Positions 26,970 through 35,825 of a stretch of DNA of 40,952 nt are shown piece after piece (within the stretch, counting starts at the first letter, position 1; every line of letters starts with the position of its first letter). The stretch is from an uncultured Collinsella sp. (GTDB lineage: Bacteria > Actinomycetota > Coriobacteriia > Coriobacteriales > Coriobacteriaceae). Below the pieces are notes generated by a model, which was given only the letters and a program-made list of their open reading frames with translations, was not told the DNA's origin and searched no databases. The stretch is taken from positions 1 through 40,952 of the forward strand of contig CATVTM010000010.1 in assembly GCA_958346935.1 (NCBI GenBank). Direction: 5' to 3'. The translations under genes and the position numbers were made by a program.

Positions 26970-29045
26970 CTAACGCAGGTAAGCCTTCGCGTTGCCCAGA
27001 CTGTAGGCAATCGTCGAGCCGTTGTGCAGCAGTGACGACGTCTGCGGGGTAATCGCGCCGGTAATACCCAATGCCAACAGCGCCGAGTTGGTGAGCATCA
27101 CCTTAGAGTAGGAGCTCGTCAGACGATCAATGAGACCCTGGCTCATGCGGCGCAAACGCACGATCGCGGCCAGATCCGTGTCGGTCAGGATGATATCGGC
27201 GACCTCCTTGGCGATGTCGCTTCCGCCACCCATTGCCAGCCCCACGTCGGCCAAACCGAGTGCCGGCGAATCGTTGACGCCGTCGCCCACCATGGCAACG
27301 TGGCGCCCCTCACCCTTAATGCGCTCCACATAGGCGTACTTGTCCTCGGGCAGCAGCTCGGCCTTAAACTCGTCGACACCCGCCTCGCGCGCAATGCGCT
27401 CGGCCGTGCGCTCCGAATCGCCCGTGAGCATAACGACATGCTTGACGCCCAGCGCATGTAGGTCGGCGATGGCCTCACGGACGCCGGGCTTGAGCGGATC
27501 CTCGATGCCGAGCACGCCGACGACCTTGCCATCGACCGCCAGATACAGCGGCGACAGGCCCTGCATCTGGAGCTCGATTTGCTCCTTAATGTCGGACTCG
27601 AGCTGCGCGCCCTCATCCTCGAATACAAAGTGCGCCGAACCGATAATGGCGCGACGCCCCTCGATGGACGAAGCGATGCCGTGCGCCACGATGTACTCGA
27701 CCGCGGCATGGCGCTCGCGGTGCTCGAGCCCGCGCTCGAGGGCGGCGTTGACCACGGCACGCGCCACCGGATGCGGAAAATGCTCCTCCAAGCAAGCGGA
27801 AAGGCGCAGGACCTCGTCCTCGCTCCAGCCGTCGGTCGTGAGCACGCAAGCTAGGCGCGGCTGGGCCTCGGTCAGCGTACCGGTCTTGTCAAAGACAATG
27901 GTATCGGCCTTGGCAAACGACTCAAAGTACTTAGCGCCCTTGACCATAACGCCCATCTTGGCAGCATCGCTCATGGCAGTCATGACGGCAACGGAACCCG
28001 TGAGCTTGAGTGCGCACGAGTAGTCGACCATCAGCGCCGCTGAGGTCTTGATGAGACTGCGCGTGGTGAGCGCAACCAGGCCCGCGAGCAGGAAGTTCCA
28101 CGGGACGATCTTGTTGGCAAGGTCCTCCATATGCGACTGGCCCTCGGACTTGAGCGAGTCGGCCGTCTGCACGAGCGAGACGATTGAGCGCAGTTTGGTT
28201 TGCGCCGTATTGGCGCGCACGCGCACCAAGATGCCGCCGTCTTCCACGACGGTACCGGCGAACACGTCGTCGCCCACGCTGCGCTCGACGGCCAGCGGCT
28301 CGCCGGTCAGGGTCGCCTGGTTGACCATAGCGCTCCCCTGCTCGACAACACCGTCGATGCAGATGGACATGCCGGTGCGCACGGCGACCAAGTCGCCGGG
28401 CTCGAGCTCGGTGGCGGCAACGCTTACCTCGGTGTCGCCGACGACCTTTTGCGCCTTGTCGGGCACATCGAGCAGTGAGTTGATGAGCTCGTTTTCGCTC
28501 ATGGCGCGGGTGTAGTCCTCGAGCAGCTCGCCCACGTTGAGCAGGAACATCGTCTGGCCCGCGGTGTCGACATCACGCTTGACGAACGAAATGCCGATGG
28601 CCGAAGCGTCGAGCACGGGAACGGTCAGGCGCGGCTGCGCGAGCTCATGAAGGGCAGCGCGCAAAAATGCCATGTAACCGGCCACGACAAACACCGCACG
28701 CAGAGGCGTCGGCAAGAACCAGCGACGTGCGTAATGGGCACCGATAAGTGTGGCAAGATCCATGACGAGCTTGTGCTTGCGCGGCTCGAGTTGCATCACG
28801 TAACCCGTCTTTGCATCGGCAATAGCCTGGGCGTCGAGCGCACCGACGGCGGCCAGCACGGCATCGCGGCACGGCTCGTCGTATTCGAGCGCCATCTGGC
28901 CGATGCGGCCGTAGACGCGCACCTTGCGCACGCCGTCGATATCGCCGCTGAGCTTAAGAAGTGCATCGAGATCGCTCTCTGGCACAGGACCCGCCAATTG
29001 AAGACGGGTCCTGCCGGGGATCTCGCTGATAATCGAGAATCTCAT
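26970..29045 (-). CDS. P1B-type heavy-metal-transporting ATPase (CtpC-like)
   Basis: A 691-residue membrane pump. It has the actuator TGEP at 248-251, the phosphorylation site DKTGT starting at Asp386, the P1B-specific HP motif (HFPHPVARA, near 430) and the GDGVNDSPAL hinge. The ion-site motif in the sixth membrane segment is SCAL (343-346) in place of the common CPC, and there is no N-terminal CxxC metal-binding domain. The small upstream partner recalls the PacL1-CtpC pair of mycobacteria, which handles Zn/Mn, so export of a divalent metal is likely; the metal cannot be fixed from sequence. It starts 18 bp after that partner gene. Confidence 0.88.
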   Translation of the reverse strand: MRFSIISEIPGRTRLQLAGPVPESDLDALLKLSGDIDGVRKVRVYGRIGQMALEYDEPCRDAVLAAVGALDAQAIADAKTGYVMQLEPRKHKLVMDLATLIGAHYARRWFLPTPLRAVFVVAGYMAFLRAALHELAQPRLTVPVLDASAIGISFVKRDVDTAGQTMFLLNVGELLEDYTRAMSENELINSLLDVPDKAQKVVGDTEVSVAATELEPGDLVAVRTGMSICIDGVVEQGSAMVNQATLTGEPLAVERSVGDDVFAGTVVEDGGILVRVRANTAQTKLRSIVSLVQTADSLKSEGQSHMEDLANKIVPWNFLLAGLVALTTRSLIKTSAALMVDYSCALKLTGSVAVMTAMSDAAKMGVMVKGAKYFESFAKADTIVFDKTGTLTEAQPRLACVLTTDGWSEDEVLRLSACLEEHFPHPVARAVVNAALERGLEHRERHAAVEYIVAHGIASSIEGRRAIIGSAHFVFEDEGAQLESDIKEQIELQMQGLSPLYLAVDGKVVGVLGIEDPLKPGVREAIADLHALGVKHVVMLTGDSERTAERIAREAGVDEFKAELLPEDKYAYVERIKGEGRHVAMVGDGVNDSPALGLADVGLAMGGGSDIAKEVADIILTDTDLAAIVRLRRMSQGLIDRLTSSYSKVMLTNSALLALGITGAITPQTSSLLHNGSTIAYSLGNAKAYLR

Positions 29046-29063
29046 TGTTTATGCCTGGGAGTG

Positions 29064-29309
29064 CTACTCGGCTGCCTTGTCCGCAGCGGCCTCGCTCTGG
29101 GTGAGATAGGCAGCCTCGGCAACCATATCGTCGACCTCGGCCTTGGCCTGCTCGACCATGTCCTGGTAGCCGTTCTTGATGCGCATGCCGCACGCAATGC
29201 CCTGCACGCAGGCATTCTTTACCGGAGCGCTGGTGAGCAGCTTGATGCCGGCCGTACCAAGCAGAAAACCGCCACCGACAAGCAGGGTGTTAAAAGTCGA
29301 CTTCTTCAT
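29064..29309 (-). CDS. Small membrane-anchored partner of the P-type ATPase (DUF6110/PacL-like)
   Basis: An 81-residue protein with one N-terminal hydrophobic segment (about 7-25, LLVGGGFLLGTAGIKLL) followed by an Ala/Glu-rich helical tail. Size, layout and position directly before a P1B ATPase match the DUF6110 and mycobacterial DUF1490 (PacL) proteins. The C-terminal His/Asp metal motif of PacL1 is absent. The start at 29309 has GGGAG 7 bases upstream; a 19-codon extension is rejected. It may stabilise or localise the ATPase (inference). Confidence 0.75.
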   Translation of the reverse strand: MKKSTFNTLLVGGGFLLGTAGIKLLTSAPVKNACVQGIACGMRIKNGYQDMVEQAKAEVDDMVAEAAYLTQSEAAADKAAE

Positions 29310-29389
29310 GTTGCTTCTCCCTTTTGCCGCACAAGCGCGGCATGGTGCCTTAGCACCCGAGTTCATTAGTTTGCTCGAGCACGCTTTTG

Positions 29390-29418
29390 AAAATAGTTTA
29401 GTATAACTATTTGGTCAA
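29390..29418 (-). promoter_or_regulatory. Promoter and palindromic operator of the P-type ATPase operon
   Basis: Minus-strand TTGACC (29418-29413), an exact 17-bp spacer and TATTTT (29395-29390). A palindrome with arms AAATAGTT / AACTATTT (29391-29412) spans the spacer and -10. A metal-responsive repressor is the obvious candidate to bind it, but none is encoded nearby. Confidence 0.75.
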
Positions 29419-29455
29419 CAATGGCTAACTTTTTGGAAACTATGGGGGTGAACTC

Positions 29456-29488
29456 AATATGACAAAGGGACAGTCCCTTTGTCATATT
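29456..29488. repeat. Perfect 33-bp palindrome between divergent-facing units
   Basis: AATATGACAAAGGGAC and its exact complement are separated by one base (A29472). It ends just before the stop codon of the leftward ABC gene (29490) and about 40 bp upstream of the ATPase-operon promoter. There is no T run; a 1-base loop would open to about 5 in RNA. Confidence 0.9.
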
Positions 29489-29489
29489 C

Positions 29490-31247
29490 CTACAGCTGCC
29501 AGGCAGCCGCTTCCTTTTGCAGCGCAACCATGCGGGCGAATTCTCCACCTGCCGCCTTGAGCTGTGCCGGAGTGCCCTGCTCGGCAACCACACCATCCTT
29601 GAGCACAACGATTGTGTCGGCATTTTCCACCGTACGCATGCGATGCGCAATCACGATAACCGTCTTGCCTGCAAGCAGACGGGAGAGCGCCTGCTGTACC
29701 ACGGTCTCGTTCTCCACATCCAAGCTCGCCGTCGCCTCGTCCAACAGCACGATAGGCGCGTCTTTGAGCAGCGCACGGGCGATAGAGATGCGCTGGCGCT
29801 CGCCGCCGGACAGCTTGGAACCGTTCTCGCCGATCATGGTGTCGTATCCCTGCGGCATGCGATTCACGAACTCGTCGCAGTTGGCGGCACGCGCGGCCGC
29901 AAGCACTTCCTCATCGGTGGCGTCACGACGCCCGAGGCGGATGTTTCCCATCACCGTGTCGTCAAAGAGCAGCACGTCTTGGAACACAATAGCGTAATCA
30001 CGCAGCAACACCTCGGGATCAATGCTCGCAACATCCACGCCACCCACGGTGACCGTGCCTTCGGTGGCATCCCAAAAGCGCGCGGCCAGGCGGCTCACCG
30101 TAGACTTACCGGAACCCGAAGGACCGACCAGTGCCGTAACTTCGCCTTCCTTGGCGGTAAAGCTCACATCGGTAAGAACTTTCTCGCCGGCGCGGCCGTC
30201 CTCGCCCGCACCATAGCCAAATGTCACGTGATCGAACACCACATCGTGGCCCGCGGGCTCAAATTTCTCGCTGCCCCGCGCCACAGGCTCTTCCATGATG
30301 GAACGCATACGCTTGGCAGACGACTCGGCGGCAAACAGCTCGGACATTAACATTAACGCCTGGTCAAAGGGCGCATAGATACGGCTCACCATAAGCAGGA
30401 AGGCAAACATCACCAAAAAGTCGACCTGCCCGGAGGCGACCACCGCGGCACCCGTGACCAGCGTGGTGGCAACGCCCAGACGCAGGATGACAAAGGCGGA
30501 GTTGACCAAAAGCCCGTTAGCGAGCTCGCCCTTGGTGGTCTCACGCTCCTCGGCATCGATCACGGCGTTGAGTCCCTCAAGATAATGGGCCTCCTGGTTG
30601 GTGGCGCGGATCTCGCGAACGCAGTCGAGTGTCTCTTGAATCGCCTCGGTAACCTTGACCTTCTCGGCGCGCACGCGATCGAACACCGGAGTCATGGGGC
30701 CACGTGTTAGATACAGCACGGCAAAGGCCACGGGAACGCTCCAAAACGCCGCGATCGCCAGCTGCCAGCAAAAGAACAGCGATGCCACGAAGACAATGGC
30801 GCTTGCGATGATGGCACCCCAAAGCTCTCCAAGCACGTGGCTGTAGGCGTGCTCCATGGCCTGGACGTCACCCATGATGGTCTCGGTTAAATCGGCCAGA
30901 TCACGACGACCGAAAAACGACAGCGGCAGTTTGCGCAAGCGCTCTGCAATCTCCATACGCTGCTTGCCGCACTCCTCGTAAAAGATGCAGTAGGTGTAGT
31001 AATACTGCTGCCAGTTAGAGGCAAAGAGCAGCACGAAAAAGACCAGGAGGCCGCCCACGATCGGCAGGGCATCCGGCAGGTCAGCCCCGCTGGCGAGGTG
31101 CTCGACAAAGCCGGCCATGACCAGGAATAAAAAGCCCATGCCGGCCATGGTGATGAGATTAGTGAGCGTGGTCCAGAAAATGCCGCGTTTTACGCCGGCG
31201 ACGCCTTTATCGGATAGGAAATACTTCTTTTGGAATGAGGCGAACAT
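29490..31247 (-). CDS. ABC transporter, fused permease-ATPase half-transporter (second of pair)
   Basis: A 585-residue half-transporter of the exporter fold. About five or six hydrophobic segments lie in residues 20-300. The nucleotide domain has Walker A GPSGSGKST, the signature LSGGERQ and Walker B IVLLDEATASLD. Its ATG follows the stop codon of the preceding ABC gene without a gap (TAAATG), so the two form a heterodimer made from one mRNA. The pair recalls YbtPQ/IrtAB siderophore importers, but lipid or drug export is not excluded. Confidence 0.9.
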   Translation of the reverse strand: MFASFQKKYFLSDKGVAGVKRGIFWTTLTNLITMAGMGFLFLVMAGFVEHLASGADLPDALPIVGGLLVFFVLLFASNWQQYYYTYCIFYEECGKQRMEIAERLRKLPLSFFGRRDLADLTETIMGDVQAMEHAYSHVLGELWGAIIASAIVFVASLFFCWQLAIAAFWSVPVAFAVLYLTRGPMTPVFDRVRAEKVKVTEAIQETLDCVREIRATNQEAHYLEGLNAVIDAEERETTKGELANGLLVNSAFVILRLGVATTLVTGAAVVASGQVDFLVMFAFLLMVSRIYAPFDQALMLMSELFAAESSAKRMRSIMEEPVARGSEKFEPAGHDVVFDHVTFGYGAGEDGRAGEKVLTDVSFTAKEGEVTALVGPSGSGKSTVSRLAARFWDATEGTVTVGGVDVASIDPEVLLRDYAIVFQDVLLFDDTVMGNIRLGRRDATDEEVLAAARAANCDEFVNRMPQGYDTMIGENGSKLSGGERQRISIARALLKDAPIVLLDEATASLDVENETVVQQALSRLLAGKTVIVIAHRMRTVENADTIVVLKDGVVAEQGTPAQLKAAGGEFARMVALQKEAAAWQL

Positions 31248-33074
31248 TTAGGCCTCGCCTCCCTTCGCGACGGCGGCATCCGCGGTCGCTGCAGTGATTT
31301 TCCAGCTCGCGGCCTGTTCGTATTCAGCCCACATCTTGGCGTATAGACCCTTTTGGGACAGCAGCTCGGCATGGGTGCCAGTCTCCTGCACGCTACCTTG
31401 GTTGAGCACCACGATCTTGTCGGCCCCCACCACGGTCGAAAGCCGGTGCGCGATCATAATGACTGTGCGACCCGCCGCCAGTTTGCTAAAGGCGCGCTGG
31501 ATGAGCGCCTCGTTCTCGGGGTCGGCAAAGGCTGTGGCCTCGTCGAGCACCACGATGGGCGCGTCCTTAAGGATTGCGCGGGCGAGCGCCACGCGCTGGA
31601 CCTCGCCGCCCGAAAGGTACGCCCCGCCGGCGCCGAGCATGGTGTCGATGCCCTGCGGGAGCTTGGCCACGATATCGTCGCACTGGGCCGCGGAGAGGGC
31701 CGCGCGCACTTCGTCGTCAGTGGCTCCAGGCTTGGAGGCGCGCACGTTATCGGCAAGTGTTTGGCGGAACAGCTGGTTGGTCTGAAACACAAAGGCGACC
31801 TGGTCCATGAGCTCGTGCGGATCCATGTCGCGAACGTCTACGCCGCCCACGAGCACACGACCCAAGGAAACATCCCAAAAACGCGGGATCAGGCTTGCGC
31901 AGGTCGACTTACCGCCGCCCGAGGGACCCACAAGCGCAAGGGTGCTACCTGCGGGAACGCTAAAGCTCACATGATCGACGGCAGGCGCCTCAGCACCCTC
32001 GTAGGTAAAGCTCACGTCCTCAAAGCGCACATCGCTGCCAGCGGGGTGCTTGGGTTGAGCGGGCACGGAGAGCTGCTTGGAATCCATAACGCTTCGGATG
32101 CGAGCCAGCGAATCAGCACTCATCTGAGACGCCTCGCCCACAAACATAAGCTTGGTCATGGCCGTCGGCACCACGGCCGAAAAGATCGCGTAAAACGTGA
32201 AGTTGGTCATAAAGCGTGCAAAGTCCGTCTCGCCCGGCGCCAACAGCAACGCCACGGGCAAAAGGAATGCCACAAGACCATTGAGCGCGGTAAGGTTGAG
32301 CACCTGTGGACCTCGGCAGAACGTGCCCGCATAGCTTTGCGCCATATCGGCGTATTCGGCGATCGCATCGTGGAAGGCCTTAAAGGAGTAGACCGTCTGC
32401 TGGAATACCTTGACCACGGGGATACCGCGTACGTATTCGGTGCCGGTCTTGTTCATTTTGACCAGCGCGCCCATGTAGGCCTTCATAAACTCGCCGCCCT
32501 TGCCGCCCATCATGGCGGCCATGGCGCCAAGCGAAACGACGACCGAGATAAGGCATGCCGCGCCCAAGCGCCAATCGAGGGCGAAAAGCAGCACGAGTAG
32601 GCCCACGACCATGGCGGTGGCGCCGGCGATATCGGGCAGCATGTGCGCGAGCAGTGTCTCGGTTGAGGCGGCGCATCCGTCTACGATACGGCGCAGCTCA
32701 CCGGTGGCGTGCGTGTCAAAGTAGCCAAGCGGCAGCTTAAGCAGGTGCTCGCTCGTAGTCTTGCGAATATTGGACGCGCAGCGAAACGCAGACAGGTGCG
32801 TGCACATGAGTCCCACGAAATAGACCACGATGCTTGCCAGGGCAAAACCAACAGCCCACCAGCCATACGTCGCGATGCCGCAGCCTTCGCTCCAGTTAGG
32901 TGCCACGGCGATCAGATCGCGCGCGACAAGCCAAATGCACACGAACGGGCCAAAGCTCAGCAGCTGCGAGAGCGCCGAGAGAGCCATGCCCAAATACGTT
33001 AGGAATTTGCGGTCGCCGGCATATGCAAGCAACTCGCCGATACCGCCGCCTTCCCTTTTTGATCCCTTTGCCAT
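31248..33074 (-). CDS. ABC transporter, fused permease-ATPase half-transporter (first of pair)
   Basis: A 608-residue half-transporter. Membrane segments occupy about 20-320. The nucleotide domain has Walker A GPSGGGKST, the signature LSGGEVQRVALARA and Walker B IVVLDEATAFADPENE. The AFADPEN ending after Walker B is characteristic, to my knowledge, of YbtP/YbtQ and IrtA/IrtB siderophore transporters. The start at 33074 has AAGGGAA 6 bases upstream. The open frame runs on to 33542, but that part overlaps the divergent AraC gene and is not protein-like. Together with the AraC regulator it suggests metal-siderophore uptake (inference). Confidence 0.9.
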   Translation of the reverse strand: MAKGSKREGGGIGELLAYAGDRKFLTYLGMALSALSQLLSFGPFVCIWLVARDLIAVAPNWSEGCGIATYGWWAVGFALASIVVYFVGLMCTHLSAFRCASNIRKTTSEHLLKLPLGYFDTHATGELRRIVDGCAASTETLLAHMLPDIAGATAMVVGLLVLLFALDWRLGAACLISVVVSLGAMAAMMGGKGGEFMKAYMGALVKMNKTGTEYVRGIPVVKVFQQTVYSFKAFHDAIAEYADMAQSYAGTFCRGPQVLNLTALNGLVAFLLPVALLLAPGETDFARFMTNFTFYAIFSAVVPTAMTKLMFVGEASQMSADSLARIRSVMDSKQLSVPAQPKHPAGSDVRFEDVSFTYEGAEAPAVDHVSFSVPAGSTLALVGPSGGGKSTCASLIPRFWDVSLGRVLVGGVDVRDMDPHELMDQVAFVFQTNQLFRQTLADNVRASKPGATDDEVRAALSAAQCDDIVAKLPQGIDTMLGAGGAYLSGGEVQRVALARAILKDAPIVVLDEATAFADPENEALIQRAFSKLAAGRTVIMIAHRLSTVVGADKIVVLNQGSVQETGTHAELLSQKGLYAKMWAEYEQAASWKITAATADAAVAKGGEA

Positions 33075-33188
33075 GAGATTCCCTTCTAACGGCTTGAGAG
33101 TTAACCGTAATGAACTTATCATTGATGTGTTAGCCAAGGCATACAATCGAGCCAGGCGTGGACGTTTCTGCAAAGGAAAGGGACGCTT

Positions 33189-34193
33189 TTGCAAATACGG
33201 CGGGCAGCGACCGACATAACCGAGCTCTACGCACCGCAGTTTGAGCAGTTTGGCCTGGAGCTTACCGGCAAGGGCGCCGTCTTTACCGGCGAGGTGGCAA
33301 ACGATCGGGCGCACGGACGCGCATGGATCATGCCTCTCTCCCCCGCCTGCATCGTCATGGAGCATTTCATTACCCCGACGCACGATATGTACCTGGCCGA
33401 ATACACACCCGAACCGTACGCATGCGTAAGCGAAGTCAGCGCGCCCACGCTCATGTGCATGCCCGAGGCTGGCATAACGCCTGCGAACCTTAAACCCCTG
33501 CATGGACCGTGGCCAAACAATGCCGTGTGCAGCTTTATCCAAGATAACTGTGGCGAGGAGTTAAGCCCACTGTTTGCAGGGCGGCTCTATCACTCGCGCT
33601 CGGTGCTCTTTTTGCCTGGATATTTTGACGAACTGGAGCACCGCTATCCCACCGAGTTCGCGGGAATCTTTGAGGCGTTTGCCGAGCCATGGCACGAGGA
33701 GGCGGCGTCTGCCATCTGCCGCACGCTGCGCCAGATTAACGAGGACCGCGCCCGCACCGTAGGCGGACACGTCTATACGCAAGGCATCGTGGAGACCATG
33801 GTCGCGGAGCTCGCCTGTTCGCGCGCGGCCCACAAGCAGGCGCGGCAGGCGGCAGACACACGCGTCAGCATAACCATTGCCGAAGAAGCAACGGCAATGG
33901 TTGAGTGCGCGCTCGACAAAGGCAGACGTATGGGCATCAACGAGGTGGCCGACAGGCTCTACACAAGCCGCTCCAAGCTATGCGCCACCTTTAAGGCCCA
34001 AACTGACGAGTCCCTGGGCGCCTACATTCGCAGACGCCGTATGGAGCGAGCACAGGACCTTTTGGCCGATAGCGCACTCACGATAGCGCAGGTGGCAGAG
34101 CGTCTAGGCTACCCTCAGCAAGCCGCCTTCGCCCAAGCCTTCAAACAATACACCGGCACCACCCCCACCGCTTGGCGAAGCAAGCATCGCTAA
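33189..34193 (+). CDS. AraC-family transcriptional regulator
   Basis: A 334-residue regulator with an N-terminal sensing domain (about 1-230, not recognised) and a C-terminal pair of helix-turn-helix motifs (about 235-334: INEVADRLYTSRSKLCATFK and LTIAQVAERLGYPQQAAFAQAFKQ). The start is a TTG at 33189, with AAAGGGA 5 bases upstream. It diverges from the ABC pair across 114 bp and probably controls it, as YbtA controls ybtPQ. The effector could be a ferric siderophore, but the N-terminal domain gives no proof. Confidence 0.88.
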   Translation: MQIRRAATDITELYAPQFEQFGLELTGKGAVFTGEVANDRAHGRAWIMPLSPACIVMEHFITPTHDMYLAEYTPEPYACVSEVSAPTLMCMPEAGITPANLKPLHGPWPNNAVCSFIQDNCGEELSPLFAGRLYHSRSVLFLPGYFDELEHRYPTEFAGIFEAFAEPWHEEAASAICRTLRQINEDRARTVGGHVYTQGIVETMVAELACSRAAHKQARQAADTRVSITIAEEATAMVECALDKGRRMGINEVADRLYTSRSKLCATFKAQTDESLGAYIRRRRMERAQDLLADSALTIAQVAERLGYPQQAAFAQAFKQYTGTTPTAWRSKHR

Positions 34194-34257
34194 GGCCCAA
34201 GCTCCCTGGCCGTAACGGAGCGATTAATTAGCCGCCGCCCGTCAGCTCACCCAGGAT

Positions 34258-35622
34258 CTAAACGTCAAGATGCGCACAATCAAGCGCCTTTTTGATAAGA
34301 GGGACAGATCGATCAGCCAAATACAACGGAATGTTGAGCACCCCGTCGTCGAGCTTTAGGTTCTTAAGTGAGTAGCGGACCCTCAATGGAGTCGTCTCCG
34401 CATGCTTGTCGGCATAGTACTTAAGGCTCTTGGAATGAACGACCTCTCCCGATTTGACCTCGACGGGAACGATTTCGTTTCCGACTTGAATCAAAAAATC
34501 GACTTCGTGCTTCGGCTTCTCGTTTGTCCAATAACGCGGAGCAGCATCTAACTGTGAAAGTAATGCCTGAAGCACATAGTTCTCGGCGAACGAACCTTTG
34601 AACTCCGAAAATAGCGCATCCGAGATGGCAAAAGCGGACGCATCCAGCCTTGCCATGCGGCGCAGCAAGCCGACATCAAGACAGTAGACTTTAAATGCCT
34701 TGAGGTCATCGTACGCAGAGAGCGGCACACCACCGGCAGCATTAAGGCGAACCGCCGTGATGAGCCCAGCATCGGCAAGCCATTCCAGAGCATCCTCGTA
34801 TTCTCGAGCACGAGCCCCCTCGCGCACCGCACCCCAAACGAACTTTTTGTTCTCGCGCGCCAACTGAGCTGGAATCGAGTTCCATATTTGCGAAAGCTTG
34901 GCGAACTGCGCACGGCCACCATGCTTGGCAAAATCGCGCTCGTAGGAATCCAAGAGATCAGACAACACCTTATCGACCTGAACGATATCGCCCGTCTCCA
35001 CCCACCGGCCAAGAGCCTCTGGCATGCCGCCGCATGCAAAATAACGACGAAGATGCTCGACGAGACGGACATGGAAGAAATCGGGCACTGTCTCGATCTG
35101 ATCCAGGCCGCCAAGGTATTCGTCGTAGTTTGCAGCGCCCTCGGCTTTCAGAAACTCGGAAAAGCTCATGGGGCGCATCTCCATGAACTCGACCTTTCCC
35201 ACCGGAAAAGCGCTGGTCTCACGGGACAAGCGAACGCCCAACAAAGACCCTGCGCATGCGACGTGATACTCGGGGGCCTCGTCACAGAAGTATTTAAGGG
35301 CGCCGACTGCAGAAGGACAATCCTGGATCTCATCAATAATAAGCAGCGTTTCGCCGGGCTCGATAGGCTGTCCAAGTGCCAGGGAAAGATTTGAGATGAT
35401 CCGTCGAGGATCGCGCGTACCTTCGAAAAACTGAGCGTACTCGCTCTGTACCCCAGGTGACGGCTCCTCGAGCGTCAGATACACAAAATTGAGGTACGAG
35501 GTTCGGCCGAACTCCTTAAGCGCCCACGTCTTTCCAACCTGGCGCGCCCCCTTAAGGATAAGCGGCTTACGATATTCTGACGCTTTCCAAGCGTTAAGCT
35601 TGGCAATGATATCTCGCTGCAT
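34258..35622 (-). CDS. AAA-family ATPase with DUF4143 nuclease-like domain
   Basis: A 454-residue protein. The AAA domain has Walker A LKGARQVGKTWAL (about 23-35) and Walker B LLIIDEIQD (near 93). A DUF4143 domain follows, with a PD-(D/E)xK-like core near the C-terminus (HEVDFLIQVGNEIVPVEVKSG). The family is widespread and often mobile; no reaction has been settled. The start at 35622 has GGGAGG 7 bases upstream. It is less GC-rich than the flanking genes, which suggests transfer. A 75-bp nested palindrome lies only 20 bp upstream of its start and probably takes part in its expression. Confidence 0.88.
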   Translation of the reverse strand: MQRDIIAKLNAWKASEYRKPLILKGARQVGKTWALKEFGRTSYLNFVYLTLEEPSPGVQSEYAQFFEGTRDPRRIISNLSLALGQPIEPGETLLIIDEIQDCPSAVGALKYFCDEAPEYHVACAGSLLGVRLSRETSAFPVGKVEFMEMRPMSFSEFLKAEGAANYDEYLGGLDQIETVPDFFHVRLVEHLRRYFACGGMPEALGRWVETGDIVQVDKVLSDLLDSYERDFAKHGGRAQFAKLSQIWNSIPAQLARENKKFVWGAVREGARAREYEDALEWLADAGLITAVRLNAAGGVPLSAYDDLKAFKVYCLDVGLLRRMARLDASAFAISDALFSEFKGSFAENYVLQALLSQLDAAPRYWTNEKPKHEVDFLIQVGNEIVPVEVKSGEVVHSKSLKYYADKHAETTPLRVRYSLKNLKLDDGVLNIPLYLADRSVPLIKKALDCAHLDV

Positions 35623-35641
35623 GGCCGAACCTCCCGCAAAG

Positions 35642-35716
35642 AAACTTCCGTAAACGTGATATTTCCCACATTTTACCCTAGGTAAAACGTGACATTTATC
35701 ACATTTACGGAAGTTT
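35642..35716. repeat. 75-bp nested palindrome upstream of the AAA/DUF4143 gene
   Basis: The outer arms begin AAACTTCCGTAAA and end TTTACGGAAGTTT, continuing inward with GTGATA / TATCAC. The centre holds TTTTACC-CTA-GGTAAAA (35671-35687). It ends 20 bp from the start codon, with the ribosome site between. It is probably an operator or leader structure. In size it matches the 76-bp palindrome at 8174-8249, but the sequence is different. Confidence 0.85.
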
Positions 35717-35748
35717 TAAGCTCATTTCGCCACACTTTCATCACATTG

Positions 35749-35777
35749 AAAAGGCGGAGGCGCATTTTGCGCCTCCG
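35749..35777 (-). terminator. Terminator downstream of gatB
   Basis: CGGAGGCGCA and TGCGCCTCCG are perfect 10-bp arms with a 3-base loop. On the minus strand they are followed by CC and TTTT. It lies about 200 bp after the gatB stop, beyond the large palindrome at 35826-35968. Confidence 0.75.
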
Positions 35778-35825
35778 TCACCATCTTTCCTATCAGCCTA
35801 CCTGACCCGAACGGCCGAGTCGTCT

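Noticed and set aside
33075..33542. 156-residue N-terminal extension of the first ABC half-transporter
   Set aside because: It is antisense to the start of the AraC gene, has no ribosome site, and the conserved protein starts at 33074 with a good site.
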